Shown: positions 21,600 through 34,223 of the stretch, piece after piece
Layout: each line of letters begins with the position of its first letter
Position numbering within the stretch: position 1 is the stretch's first letter
NCBI GenBank assembly: GCA_030762175.1
Contig: CM060833.1
Coordinates: 168,096,501-168,160,500, forward strand
Reading direction: 5' to 3'
From: Metallyticus violacea
Lineage: Eukaryota > Arthropoda > Insecta > Mantodea > Metallyticidae
Length of the DNA: 64,000 nucleotides
Notes under the pieces: model-generated
Database searches by the model: none
Told to the model about the DNA's origin: nothing
Seen by the model: the letters and a program-made list of their open reading frames with translations, nothing else
Made by a program: the position numbers and the translations under genes

Positions 21600-22760
21600 T
21601 GTTCAGGATTCTACTAAGTTGAAGGTCATAACTCAACCAACTCTGCCTATTACTTTCAAAGAAGTCTATCCTTGTTTTGAAACATCCCAGAACAAATCTT
21701 GGAAGCAACAATGCTATGTTTCTTTAAACAATGGCACCAACCTCCTATCCGTAGGTTGCAACAACTTCTTTCAGACTCCCAAACTGATGACCACTCAATG
21801 TTTTCTCAGCAATTGCAAATAGGAAGGAGTCAAATTTGGATCATATTTCCCCATCTCACTCTTAATTCTAGCAGAAGTATCATTATTTTTAAAGTGGTGT
21901 GCATTGAGCCATTGTCATGGTGAAGCACCAATCCTTACAGTCCAGTCTTTGGTCTTCCTTCTGTCAGTATTCTGAAGACCCTGGGGAGGCACGCTGCAAT
22001 GTGTCAGTTGGAAGTAATTGCTTTTTGTTCCTGGAGTGGAATGTCATCACTTGCTAAGAAAAACCTGATATTGTTTTCTGGCCTATACTTTAACATTGCT
22101 TAACCCTCACTAGAAGCCATAATTTCGGAAGATACAGATTGCCAACTGCCTCTTTGATTGTGGATCATATTAGTAAATTCAGCTTTTTGTTACCTATAAA
22201 GCTATCATGGACATGTTGGAAGCTGTTATGCCCAAAATGATGAACAATTTCCTGGCTGCCTTTTGTTTTTCTTTGAGTAAAGAAGCTTCCTACACAAAAA
22301 TATTTTTGTAGGATTTCTGACACTTGCAGCAAATGCATATTGAGAGATTCTGCAATTTCCCTGTAAGTCACTAGCAAATCGTTCTTCCCTATGGCATCTA
22401 CACGAGTGATGTTTTCATCAGCGACTAGTATTGCTGGACATTCTCTGTCTTTCAAAACTGTCCTTTATTACCTAAACTTGACAAACCAGTCACTTGAAGG
22501 AGAAGAATCTGGAGAAGCTCTCTGTAAGTTTTCCAAGCATTATTATCATCTCAGGCACATTTATAATCATAAACATCAACAAAAATTCCATTGAATCACC
22601 TTCATTTTAAAACACCAGACAGTGATATGTGCACCTCCAATTTATATTTTGCTGCAGCTGAAACAATGGGTACTGCACACTAACTTCTGCTCTGGTTACT
22701 AATTATGATAGGCTCTTTCCAGTGCTTCTCTCATAGTTTCTTCAACTTCAAAAATTTAAA
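21600..22760 (-). mobile_element. Mariner-family transposase remnant
   Basis: Minus-strand ORF 22165-22455 reads DENITRVDAIGKNDLLVTYR and EIAESLNMHLLQVSEILQKYF, the second helix-turn-helix of mariner transposases (D-E-N-I...R-R-L-T-x-x-E-I-A-x-x-L). Further on, near 21930-21885, the frame gives H-H-D-N-G-S-M-H-T, the second catalytic D region (H-D-N-A-x-x-H). Stops and shifts abound, and terminal repeats were not found. Confidence 0.7.
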
Positions 22761-23020
22761 TAGCAACCCTCACAAACAAAAGAAAAAATAATGGTTTTTA
22801 CATATTTCTACACGAGTCAGAAGAAAAATGATGTAGAGTCATTTTCTTGCTACTCAAAGATAAAAAAACCTTCAGAATCTTAAGATATATTTTAGAATAT
22901 GGTATTTAAATTATGACAATTTTAAGCACAATATTTTAGTTTAACATAGCATTTGTGAAAAGCACATATTATTCTATAGACAGTAACTAAACACTATGGA
23001 GAGTGCACATAAACACTTAC

Positions 23021-23158
23021 TCTCCATTTGTGATGTATCCTGCGAAGCATTAGACTGGTTTCTCCCAATTTTCTATGACATGGCGGCCAATCTCTATTTA
23101 TTGGTGATTCTGACTCAGGAGGAAGCTGATGGGCAAGACGAAGAAGGAACTGCTGTCG
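23021..23158 (-). CDS. Myosin-I exon: post-IQ neck
   Basis: Forty-six residues from RQQFLLRLAHQLPPES through SPINRDWPP to LMLRRIHHKWR. The segment matches the class I myosin stretch after the last IQ motif (K-N-x-L-P...S-P-x-D-K-x-W-P...L-x-x-L-F-x-x-W-K/R) as in MYO1A/1B. The acceptor is TTTCAAG with AG at 23160-23159; the donor GTAAGT is at 23020-23015 on the minus strand. Both phases are 0. It follows exon 28775-28861 (end RWK) and precedes CHKY in 14734-14840. Confidence 0.93.
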
Positions 23159-23330
23159 CTTGAAAATACAATGGTATAAATCAAATAAATTTATGGGCAT
23201 TGCACAATAAGAATGTATAAAAAGTGTAGAATGAAAATGTCTAAAAGAAGATTCTTTTAGGTTGTGTTACAGTAAATCTTATTGAGTTATAGGTCCAAGT
23301 TCATTTAAAATATTAATTACAAAAATAAGG

Positions 23331-25733
23331 TAGGGATCCCAGATATCCTGTTTTATCTGAGACAATCCCATTTTAGAAATATTTGTCTCTGTGTCTCAAA
23401 AAAGTGTGACTGGGACATAAAATGTCTCATTTTCCACTAGGGACTGAAATACCTTGTGTACAATTTTTAAATTCCCGCCTTTTCAAAGCATTATCCAGTT
23501 TTAGGTTCCAATTTTAATTATGGAGTCACTGGTAATTAACACATGTACATTGCTGACTTTTTCCATATTTCTGCATCCCCCTCCAGCTGGCAGAGTGAGA
23601 GGTTGTGTTACTAAACACATATGTTTGTATGCACTGTTATCCTTTGAATTCTTGTGTACTGTTTTATGAAATATTTTTTTTAGTGCGTGGTAAGCTTTCT
23701 TATTTAATACAAAACTACTTCTATCATGCCAAAAAGAAAGTGCTCTTTCTCAAATAATATGCAAGGTCAATATCTGTACATTCATGAGTTTAATTCCATG
23801 AATTTGAGGTTGAGTGCATGTTTTGTGTAGCAGTATTTACTATTAGCCATGGTGGAAGAATTGACATTGAAAATCACACAAAGAATCAAACATAAACAGA
23901 CAGTCAATTCAAAAGCCACAAGTCAGAAATGATTGTCCTTCTTTAAATAACAAACGTTTGACCAGGAATGTGAAAGTGGAGAGCTGGGAGTCCAAGAAGT
24001 TACATTTCTTTTCCATACAGTAAAACATAATCACAGCTTTTAATGCATAGACTGCATGTCTAGCCTTTTAAGACAATTGTAAACAACAAAATGCCATTTA
24101 CTCAAACAAAATGTACAGTAATAGCTGTTATTTTTTAAGTGCTCATGTTGAGAACAAGATTAAAGAAGAGTTAGAGAGTCCATATTTCTGTGTTTCCTCT
24201 GTGGATGCCAGCAGCCACACTGATATGAAAATGGTGCCAAAGTTTGTGAAATATTGTACTTTGCCTAATTTAAGTATTAGAACAGAAATATGACTTTTCC
24301 AACTTGCTAAGTGAATGTTTGTCAGCATGTTATGTAAACTGCTGAGAACTATGAAGTTACTGATAAAATCATTGGGATATCAATCAACAATACAAATACA
24401 AACTTTGGTGGCAAGAAATGACTTGTGAAAAATAACCTTTACTCTAAACTGAAAAAGCACTTTGGAAGGGACATTGTAGGAGTGGGATGTGCTGCCCATA
24501 TTCTTAACAATGCAGTATAAACAGTAGTATGTAATTTTCCAGTTAATATTCAAAATGTGATTCCAAAAATCATCTTTTATTTCCATAAGTACACTATAAG
24601 GTTGGAAAGTTTGAGGTCATTTTGTCAATTTATAGAAGTTTATTTAAAAAAAAATCTTGAAACATAGTAAGACAAGGCAGTTGTCTTTGGGACTAATTGT
24701 TAATGGGTTAATTGAGATGTTTGAGCCCTTTTTGCTCCATTTTATAAGTATTGAAAATGTTTGCTGTCATAAAAGGATTCTTTGAGGAGAGAGAAAATTT
24801 TGCCTATGTCAGATTTGTACAACTTGAGATTTTATTATTTTTAGAAGCTATGCTGAACATTGAAAGATATGAAGCAAATATTTCTGAGGTGCTGAAGACA
24901 GTAAAAACTTCTGTTGAAATTGAAATCTAGAAAAGAAATAAGTTTCATGAACAATGATCATCTTAAGAGGCAAGAAATCTAGAAGATGAAAATATTTTCA
25001 GGAAGAATTTCTACTGAACTACAGCTGGCTACATATCAGACTGAGCAGCACCAGTGGACTGGTTCTGAAAAATTAACTGCAGCTCTTCTAAATGCCTTAG
25101 CAATTTGAATTGTGAGAGATGCCTACAATGCATTAAAGAATATACTTACTGCAGTCAAGCCACTCATCAATGAAGACCATCTTTTTGATGATTTTACCCT
25201 TGTGAAAATGTTTGTTAGAGAAAAAAGAATCAAAGAGTTGAACAGTCCATCTAAAAGTGTCACAACAACATAGCAGGAAACTTTTAAATGTAATGAGGAT
25301 ATTCAAGTGTTGTTATCCTGCTTGAGTCTGCCTACTAAAATGCTCATTGAATGAATTTCCTTGCAAATGAACACTTTGAGGACCATACTTCAGGTAGAGA
25401 CAGTCAAGCTAATGCTGTAGTTAAAACATTTTACATTAGATATAATTTACATTTTACAAAGAGTTTACTTGCCAAAAGTTCTTTGAAATGATATTTTCTG
25501 ATGTCAAGCTCTTGAAAGCTGTTCACTCTTCTGAAAAACATTCTACCCCCTCAACCTCCAAATCAAATTCATTTGAAGCTGAGGACTGTAGCTGGATTAT
25601 GGATAGCTGATGTTTGGGACAAAGATAACACCAGCTTTACTTCAGCTCATATGGCACTGCTGTGGTATTAAACACTTTGCATACATGCAAAGAAGTGTAC
25701 CAGATTTACATTTTGAAAATCTGGGATCCTTAA
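23331..25733 (+). mobile_element. hAT-like DNA transposon, decayed, with terminal repeats
   Basis: The ends are near-inverted: TAGGGATCCCAGATATCC (23331) and AATCTGGGATCCTTAA (to 25733). Between them the plus strand contains scattered frames of a hAT-like transposase: F-H-T-V-K-H-N-H-S-F (about 24018), DNTNTNFGGK and then GVGCAAHILNNAV (about 24480), which corresponds to the conserved C-x2-H-x-L-N region. Many stops, so it is dead. No clear 8 bp target duplication was found. Confidence 0.72.
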
Positions 25734-27322
25734 CTAGGATTATAGTTATCTGCATTTAAATATGAGTTCCAGCTATTAGTGCACAAAATTGGTAGAATTA
25801 CAGTAAGAAGCACCAATATAAAGTAAATAATAGAATAATTTGGAGTGTACTATACCATTATTTTAGCAAGGTACATCAAACAAAAAGAAAACTGAAAATG
25901 CAAATTACTTAATTGATATTATTGTATGGTTGGCCTCCCTGTGCAAGTTCCAATTTACATTTTAATTACAGATTACTTATTTCGTAATGTACAATCATGG
26001 ATTTAGAGTAATAAAAACTGCAACTAAATGAAAAATTTCAAACAACATTTTTTCACCCTTTAGTTGAAAACTTTTAGCATTAAGCATAAGTATGGTGTAA
26101 ATCAAATCATCTGTCATTAAAACAAATAAGAAAAACAAACTTGTAATTCTTTATAACTATAAAACATTGCATTAGAGCCTTAATCAAAGCCTGAACAATC
26201 CAGACAATCCAGACTCTTTGCTTGACATGGACAAGGAGAAGGGAAAAAAATAATGGCTTGCAAAAAAAGTGAGAAGCTGGAAGTTAGCATCTGTATAACA
26301 ATGCAGAGACCACATCTCTACAACATCCATTACATACACCATCATTCAGTTATTGTGTCAAACACATATCATTCTTTCATTATACAATGTATATTTATCA
26401 ATTTTTTAATAATATTCATCAATAATAGCATTAAAGTATTTTTGACATGTTATCATTATGTCATTGAGATGCATCAAGTTATCATAAACATGGCCAAGGG
26501 AATCTTTTAATAAAGTTCTCAAGTTTTGAAAAAAAAGATGACAACAAACAGCTATAAACGATGTGCAGTTCATAATCATAAATTTTGCTGATGCTATAAA
26601 AATACTAGGAACTTCATGTTAGCAATTCAGGGAGAAACTTTAAATGGATTAAGTTTTGGGACGTAGCTTTGCATCAAAGAAATGAAAGCCTGGAATGCTT
26701 GCCTAAAAAAACCCTTTATGAATTTATCATTTCATTTTATCATCAGTGTTCAGCTGTGATGCCCCAGTACTGAAAATGGGCATTAAACACTATTAAAAAA
26801 AACAACTCATATAATCGAGAATCCAATTTTAGCTCCAATTTCTCTATTGTCATCTGAAAATGCATGTAACAAAAGGTATAGACACTTATACCAATTAGTT
26901 TGAGGCCTAAAATAGTATACGAAGCATAGTAAACAGGTAATGAAAGAGAAATAAGCCTATGAAATATACATACCCTTCAAATTCAATAATTCTATGAGAG
27001 AGTTTTGTAGAGTCTTGGTGCATTGTAGGCTTTTATATTTGCCAGTTTTTTTTTAATATACATAATGCTGCATGCTATCATCCTTATGTATCAAGAAATA
27101 ATCATCTTCCCATGCTTTTTAAACTTTTTAAGTTTTCAGTTACAAGAAACATCCTTATCCAATGCTTAATGCCATTACCTAATTGCAAATGTTCAGCAAG
27201 TAAACAACTAAATACTGAATTATATGTAACTGGGGATTCAGATACCTGTGACTTAGTGCTTAGCCTGCAGGGCCATGAATGCCCATGACTGATGTATTGC
27301 ATGTGTTTCTTCATATAACATA
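25734..27322. other. Intron, no recognised element
   Basis: AT-rich; the ORF at 26253-26510 has no recognisable domain. Confidence 0.45.
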
Positions 27323-28582
27323 TACAAAGGTGGGTCCATAAGTTTCCGGCCTAACCATTTTATAGGTATGATAAAGACAAAAACTATATTTCACTTTTCA
27401 AAATAGTTACCCTTTATTGCAATTCACTTCTCACATCTTTGAATTAATATTTCAATTCCCCCCCAAAAATAGTCAGAAGTCTTGTCTGCAAAATTGGAAC
27501 AAACAGCATTCATCACTTCATCACACTTAAATTTCCTTCCTTGAAGGTCCTTCTTGAGTTTTGAGTTGAAATAATAGTTACTGGGAGCTAGAGTTGGGCT
27601 GTAGAGTGGATGATCGATCTCCTTGAAGCCACATTTCTTCACAGCTTCCTTTGCAACAAGTGCTGTGTACACAGGCGCGTTGTCATGAAGAAGGCACATA
27701 CCACCTCTCAGCTTTCCTCACCTTTTCTCTTTGATGGAAGCACGTAGCCTATGCAGTAGGCCAGCATAGTTACTCCCCATTTAATGTGGTGCTCCTCTAC
27801 TTGAAGTCAATGAGCAGTATTCCTTCAAAGTCCCAAAAGATATGCTCTTCTTGGTTGACTGAGTGACCTTAGCCTTTAGAGGCAGTGCTTACCCAAGTTT
27901 ATGCCACTGCATTGATTCCCTTTTGGACAAAGGATCATAGTAGAGGACCATAGTTTCATCTCCTGTAACAATGGTTTGCAGGACTTCTCTCTCTTTGCCA
28001 CGGCAGAGCTGCAAAAATGCCTGACAACAGATGACTTGTTGCTGCTTTCGAGCTGAAGAAAGAAGTCTAGGTACCCATCTTGCACTAACCTTATTTATAT
28101 TTAAATGTTCATGAATAATTTGAAGGAATGTTGTTTTAGAAATGCCTAACCTTGCTGCTATTTCTGTAAATTTGAGCCATAGGTCTCCCATAATTTCTCC
28201 TTCCACAAGAGTGAGCGATGTTTTCAGGAGTGAGCATCTTCAAGGGTTGACCTGCGCACTCTTTGTCTTCAATGCTTTCTTGGCCCATTATTTTATGGTA
28301 TATTATAAGGGGGATGCTTCCCCACATACACTGTCCAATCCCTGTTTAATTTCATTTGGAGTAAGCCCTTCTTTTGTGAATAACTTAAGAACAGCTTGAT
28401 ATTCCATTTTGAACATCACAATCTTCTATACATAGCCTTCTTTATGAACAGCTGAACACAGCAGAGCAGAAGTTACAGCTGCAACTATTTACTTAACAGA
28501 TAAGGCATGAAACCAGATAAGGAGTTTGTGAAGGTGATAATCCTTATTGGCTAGGCTGGATATTTATGGACCTACCCTCGTA
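27323..28582 (-). mobile_element. Mariner transposon with both terminal inverted repeats
   Basis: The ends read TACAAAGGTGGGTCCATAAG (27323) and, reverse-complemented, TACGAGGGTAGGTCCATAAA (28582), flanked by TA. The length of about 1.26 kb is standard for mariner. The element contains a transposase pseudogene on the minus strand (28408-27430). Confidence 0.92.
27424..28408 (-). pseudogene. Mariner transposase pseudogene
   Basis: Starts MEYQAVLKLFTKEGLTPNEI (28408), the first HTH. The second HTH is EIAARLGISKTTFLQIIHEH, followed by WVPRLLS. The catalytic region shows VTGDETMVLYYDP (first D present), CLLHDNAPVYTA (second D present, with H changed to Y) and YSPTLAPSNYYF, where the usual Y-S-P-D-L-A-P-S-D has both aspartates replaced, so the third catalytic D is N. 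Frameshifts occur near 28200 and 27880. Inactive copy of a D,D34D mariner transposase. Confidence 0.9.
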
Positions 28583-28774
28583 TGTCATCCTAAGAGATTT
28601 TAATATTTAGATAGAGGATTCATACATTTATACAATACTCTGTATCACAATTATTAGCAGAAGTGGTACTACCACTTATGTACATTTTGTTTTCTGTGTT
28701 AAGAAGGAAATAGAGCTTATGAATACTGAGAATCATTGCTATTCCTATTTATATTAGCATATAAAGACACATAC

Positions 28775-28861
28775 CTTCCAACGAATATAATGCCTCTGTA
28801 TTATATTGACTGCCCATTCAACCTGCTTCCGACGTTTAAGGATGCGGTATTCTTCTCTTGC
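28775..28861 (-). CDS. Myosin-I exon: IQ motif
   Basis: Twenty-nine residues: AREEYRILKRRKQ then VEWAVNIIQRHYIRWK. The I-I-Q-R-x-Y-x-R-W core is an IQ-type calmodulin or light-chain binding helix (IQxxxRGxxxR variant with His for Gly-region residues). The acceptor is a T-rich tract plus CAG (28864-28862) and the donor GTATGT is at 28774-28769, minus strand. Phase 0 at both sides. Short, but frame continuity with exons 51522-51671 and 23021-23158 and the splice sites support it. Confidence 0.92.
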
Positions 28862-29117
28862 CTGAAAAAAAAAAGTTCAATCCAATAAGCTACCAATTAA
28901 GCTTTATTCTTTTTCTAGTTCTTCTATGGAGCACTGTAATTTAGAGTTACAGCTGCTCAGAGTGCATCACAATACCATTTGTATATAGCATTTGATTCCA
29001 GGCAGGAGTTATAAAAAGGATTAAGAAGAATGTGCAACAATAAGTAAAGGAGTATCATATGGGCATGGAAACCATTTATCATTACATCACCCAGTATATT
29101 TAATTAACAGTGATGCA

Positions 29118-30351
29118 TACAAAGCCTGTTCAATAAACAATGACCTTAATTTTTTTCACAAACTGCCTTTACTCATGATCCTTCTCATAATAGTCCCTAC
29201 GGGATGCAATGTATCTGTCCCAAAGTTTCTACCAATGTTCAAAGATATGTTATAAAACATTTTTGAAAGGTCCTTCATCAACCTTCATCACTGCTTCTGC
29301 TGACAATAAATGCCTCCCATGAAGGTATTTCTTAAATTTTGAGAAAAGAAAAAAGTCACACAGGGTTAAATTTGAACTATGGAGAAGATAAGGGACACAA
29401 CACATTGATTTTTATGAGATTTCCAGCAACAATATTTGCAATGTGCAGCCATTCATTATTGCGGTGCAGTATCCAGCTCACAGCATGGAAAGGTTGCATT
29501 TTGCATGTGATATAGTCTTGCACAGTTTTCATGACATCTCTGTAGTATTGCCCAGTTACAATAATATGTATATATACGACATGCCATTCCTTGAATATCA
29601 AAAGATTAGATGACCACAACTTTCCCAGCAGAAGAAACCACTTTTGCTTTTATGGATGTTGATGATGGAGATTTCAACATTGAATTTTGCTGTTTGCTCT
29701 CAGGATCAAAATGATGTAGTAAAAAATCATCAGCAGTAATTTACCTTTGTAAGAAACTTTGCATCTTCCCAATACATCATCTTCAGCTGCAAGCAAACCT
29801 GAACATCCTTTTGTTTGGGAAATAATAGTCTTGGAACCCATCATGCACAAACACATCTCATGTTTAACTTTCCAGTTACCAAAGTCTGGATGGCACCCAG
29901 TGGAATCTTCAGAATATCTGAAAATGCTCTTAATGTTATTTGACTGCCCTCTCAGCAATGGTGTTATGTTTTCTCATATTATAGCACAAATTGGAGTGCT
30001 AGATTCACCTTCCATTTAAATTGACGGCTTTCCTGCTTTGAACTTTTTAAACCATCTTTGAGCTATGCTATAAGGAAAATCAAACTCTCCATAGGCCTCC
30101 TGTAACATTGCATAGATGTGTGTTGAAGGTTTGTTGGGACGAAAGCAGAATTTCAGAAATTCATGCTGTAGGCAAGACTGAACATGTCTCAACTTGCACA
30201 ACTGTCAAAGGTGGGAACCAAAAGTGACAACAATGTAACTAGTACTATGAGTACATTATGCATTAGGCTGACAAAATATTGTAAAGTTAAATTTTAGTAC
30301 AAGAAATTATGACCATATAAAATTATAATTCTTTATTGAACAGTCCTTGTA
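29118..30351 (-). mobile_element. Second mariner transposon, decayed, with terminal repeats
   Basis: Ends: CAAAGCCTGTTCAATAAAC (29120) and, reversed, CAAGGACTGTTCAATAAAG (30349), each next to TA (29118-29119, 30350-30351). Length about 1.23 kb. Minus-strand ORF 30016-30201 reads EFLKFCFRPNKPSTHIYAML and AQRWFKKFKAGKPSI, the mariner N-terminal HTH with W-x-x-x-F-K-x-G. Later parts are fragmented. A different subfamily from 27323-28582, since the terminal repeats differ. Confidence 0.88.
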
Positions 30352-30542
30352 TACATATATTCCGTTGCTCTGTTCCATATTTCATATTCTCATCTAAAGG
30401 ATCAAGTGTGTATGAAGCTTTGATTACTAAGCAACTGCCATAATACTGAAAACTACAATCCTGAAGCATGTTATTGAAGTAAAAATAAAAATTATATGGA
30501 TATAAATACATTAAATGTGCCAAAATAGACAAGGTATATGCA

Positions 30543-30726
30543 TCCTACACTTATGTATTCAACCTATTTACACTAAAATGCACTTAACTTACATGAAACT
30601 AAGACATGTTTCAGGAGTTCCTATCTTCAGGAGAATTCAGGAGAATTCCTATCTTCATTTGTTGTCTGACTGAGAGTTGGATATATTACAACATCATTGT
30701 CTACAGCTTTGTAAGTACATTCATTT
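30543..30726 (+). mobile_element. PLE terminal insertion, 184 bp, with 12 bp target duplication
   Basis: AAGGTATATGCA is perfectly duplicated at 30531-30542 and 30727-30738. Inside, the left part is a minus-oriented terminal unit with a hammerhead (30603-30630). The right end is a plus-oriented 3' extension with ATTGTCTACAGCTTTG (about 30691), which the left end lacks. The hairpin arms themselves are mostly deleted in this copy. Confidence 0.83.
30598..30634 (-). ncRNA. Hammerhead ribozyme core, weak stem I
   Basis: Minus strand: CTGAAGA (30630-30624), stem II AGGA/TCCT, GAAA (30612-30609), stem III ACA/UGU palindrome, cleavage C at 30603. Stem I pairing is poor. Confidence 0.5.
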
Positions 30727-30738
30727 AAGGTATATGCA

Positions 30739-32480
30739 CTTTAGTAAGTCAAAGTGAGAACAAACATTGAATGACCAGGCATTTCTGTCCATGATTTTTA
30801 GTGGAAAAGGTATAATAGCATATCTACACTAGTCAAAGTTTTAGGTTCTTTCATTTGCTTAAAGAAAATGTTTGATGCTAAATAATTAGAGCTCCTATTC
30901 TTTTCTTTCAGGATACAAATTATACTTATTTTTATTGACTCACATAATTTTTAGTCACTGTCATTCTCACAAATTTTATAAGTCAGTTAGGCTGACCAGA
31001 TATAGGCTTTATCATGCTGGAAGGTTCATATAGTTAAATGAGGACAAAGACAAAATAGATAGATAAACCAAAACAGTCTTTATTTCTAATGTTGGTTAAG
31101 ATAGATTTTATGGCTCAGTTGTTTCAGTTTGGAAATTTTAATAAATATTTAAAATAATGCACAAATCTACCTCAATATATGCACTTACTACTATGGTTCA
31201 GCTATTATCAATTATCTTCCAATTGGTAGAATAGGAAAAATCATACAAGTGATCTGAATATCTTTGATGAATTGACAATTGTTTCAGAATGATGACAAAT
31301 CTGCTGGAAGGGTTGAAGATATTTTTAGGCCTGAATGCAAGATAAATGTTTTGGAAAAAAAAGAGAAGGGAATAAAAAAACACTTTAACTGATGAAAAAC
31401 ATCAGTATATGATATATGAATTACTAGTTATCATAGCATGTAAATCAATGAATGGCGAAGGTGCATGAACAATGCACTCTCCTAACTTGAGCCCAATTTT
31501 TATTAGCAGGATAATTTAAACCAAACATTTTAGATATTTAATTCCTTTTGCAATAGCCAGACTGAAAAATGAAATAGATTATAAAGGGTCATCATTTACA
31601 CAGTACTGTTTATTGTAATCCAATGTACAATCTTCTGTAATTTCTAACTTTTAAATATATTTAATTTGCTAGTAATATATCTTTTTTCTTAATTTTTGTT
31701 CTGCTTGCAATTTTAATATTTTTAACCAGATAAATGCTATCACATAGTATAACGGAAATTAACCTTATAATGACATGATATTTGTATAATTTGGGAAATG
31801 TCAAAATTTTGTTGAAGTTACAAAAAGCTTTATGCTGTATATTTGTCTTCATAGCATAACCCAATGAAAACTGACATCTGCAAAATTGTATTATCTTCAA
31901 TTGAATTTACACAATATGGTTTATTTTTCAAAATCCTAATTTGGTAATATCACTGCAATTTAATTATATTCTACTATTTGACACTCCAGCTGGAATAATC
32001 ATAGAGGATGAGTTAAATGGTATAAGGATATTTCATTATTTAAATTCATGGACAACCATAAACATTTCAAACATTTAGGACAGACAAAAAGAACAAAGGA
32101 AAAAATACAGAAAAGAAAGAACATCAGAAAAAAATAAATTAGGTACTATATTAAGGACGGGAGACTAAAATTAAATTAAAATCTTATAAAATTTCAGGTT
32201 ATTTGAGTTTCATTGCTTAGGTTTTTTGAAAATATTTCATTATACTTTTAAAATTTGGTGCTTATTTAATAGGCCTTGACCAATTTATTAGTGAATGAAC
32301 TCCCATTTTTCTATTATTTATTTATTTATTTATTTATTTGAATGCTAAGAAAATACAACTACAACGGATCTCCATCTATCTAGCCCAGGCCATTTTAGAT
32401 GTACCCCTCACAATTACAATTTTTACAATAATTAATGATATACTAATACCTTCTAAATATCTAAATTCCAAATGAATAGG
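30739..32480. other. Intron, (ATTT)n tract and no gene
   Basis: An (ATTT)n run lies at about 32313-32340. ORFs at 31198-31383 and 31661-31900 have no recognisable domains. Confidence 0.45.
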
Positions 32481-32587
32481 ATACAAATTAGTTAAATATG
32501 GTGGACTTTTGTAACAGTAATGTTTAATACTAAGAATTTCAAATGATTAAGTCAAATTTGTAACACTTACATCACTAATATTTTAAA

Positions 32588-32636
32588 AAAGGAAAACTAA
32601 GTTTCTGGAGCTAATCGCTCCCATCTTCAGTTCTGG
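32588..32636 (-). ncRNA. Hammerhead ribozyme of PLE, intact core
   Basis: Minus strand: AGAA-CTGAAGA (core 32630-32624), stem II TGGGAGC/GCTCCA with a GATTA loop, GAAA (32605-32602), stem III ACU/AGU with a single U loop, cleavage U at 32595, then UUC (32594-32592) pairing with GAA (32633-32631). Three-bp stem I. All core nucleotides are present. It lies in the sense strand of the myosin pre-mRNA. Confidence 0.82.
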
Positions 32637-32689
32637 ATCGACTGCCAACCTTGTTCTTTGTAGTGGTTCAGTTTGTCTCTGGTGGTGGT

Positions 32690-34223
32690 TGGATAAACTT
32701 CTGTATTAAGATGTCACTTGGTGGGATTTCAAGGTTGAAAATGTGATTTTTGTTCTCCTAGATACAAATGTTTTCCCAGACTGTAAGTTCTGTTTTTCCT
32801 ATATTACTTTTAAGTAGTATGGGATTTCTGTTAATATTACATTATGTTGTTCCTTACAAAAATGCCAAGCTACTGCTGAATTTTCTTCCTGTCTTTGATT
32901 TATGTTCCTGATGTGTTCCTTTTAGTCTTTCCAATATAAATTTTTTCACAATTGTTACAATTCATCGGATATATTCCTGATTTGTTCTCTTGTGGAATAT
33001 CATCTTTTAGTTTAGAATTTAGTATATTTTTTATGGATTAGCTGTTTTCTGGAGCTAAAATAATGTTATGTTTTTTGAAAATCTTTTGGAATTCATAAAA
33101 GTCTGATGGATGGTACGTGAATTTTTCATACATTCTATTTTCTTCCTTGTTAGGAATAAGTGTACCGATGTCTTTGATTCTCTTTTGTTCCTTGCTCTGT
33201 TTACTTTCTTATATTCCACTTCTTGTTTGAAACCATTTTCTATAGTTATATTTATTATATTACTCAGTTCTTGATTATATTCTTCTTTGTTCATGGGGAT
33301 ATTTATCAACCTGCGTACAAGATTATTTAGTACTGCATGTTTATGGGGAACTGGGTTACAACTATTATATTTAATGTAGCTATTAGTTTGAGTACATTTT
33401 CTATATATGCCAAATGTTAAGTGATTTTCTTTCTAAATTATTTTAAGATCCAAGAAGGGTAGCTGTTCGTTACATTCTCTCTCCATAGTGAATTTTAATG
33501 ATTTTTCTTGTAGATTAAGTAACTTAAGTGCATCTTCTAGGTGTTTCTCTGGAACTATTATAAAGATGTCATCAACATAGCAATACCATGCTTTAAACAA
33601 CCAAGGGAAATCCTTCATAATTCTGACTTCTAATGCACTCATAAAGAGATCTGCTAATAATGGTGATAATGGGCTACCCATTGTTAAACCAAAATTTATA
33701 ATATTTTCCATTGAAGGTAAAGTAATTTTGCTCTATGCACAGGTTAGTTAGTGTAATGTGTTCTTGAGTTTCTTCTATTGTTTTCTCCCTTTTTAGCAAC
33801 CAATTTTTTTATGAGTGTGTAGATTTTGCATAGGGATGCTTGAAAAAAGAGCTATGATGTCAAAAGAAACCAAGGTGTCTGTTTTTTCTATATCTTTAAT
33901 TTTTTGAATTAGTTCTAAGGAGTTTTTTATGCTTCGGGTTTCAAATTTTGGAAAGGAAGAAAATCTGTATGTTTCCATTTGGCTAATTTGTATGTTGGGA
34001 CATCTATGTCGTTTATAATGGGTTTCATTGTTTTCCCTGATTTGTGCACTTTTGGGAGACCATAACTTCTAGGTAGTGCAGGGTTATTTACTTTAATTTT
34101 GTATTGTTCATTTTTATCTATTAGTTTACAATCATTAATTGTTTTATATAATGAATTTTTGCACAAATTTGGGGGATTTTTTGTTATTGTTGAATATTCT
34201 TTGTTTTCTAATAGTTGTTCCAT
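32690..34223 (-). pseudogene. PLE polyprotein pseudogene (RT plus GIY-YIG)
   Basis: Segments in order on the minus strand: ALPRSYGLPKVHKSGKTMKP (RT motif 1, P-K-V-H-K-S, 34223-33927); LVSFDIIALFSSIPM (RT3, F-D with the first catalytic D, about 33880); NFGLTMGSPLSPLLADLFMS (RT4, 33711); CYVDDIFIIVPEKHLEDALK (RT5, Y-V-D-D); QLPFLDLKII; KEEYNQELSNIINITIENGF (33309); then a frameshifted C-N-N-C-E-K-I-Y-I-G-K-T-K-R near 32960-32910 (GIY-YIG). The catalytic residues survive but several shifts and stops make it a pseudogene. Confidence 0.87.
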
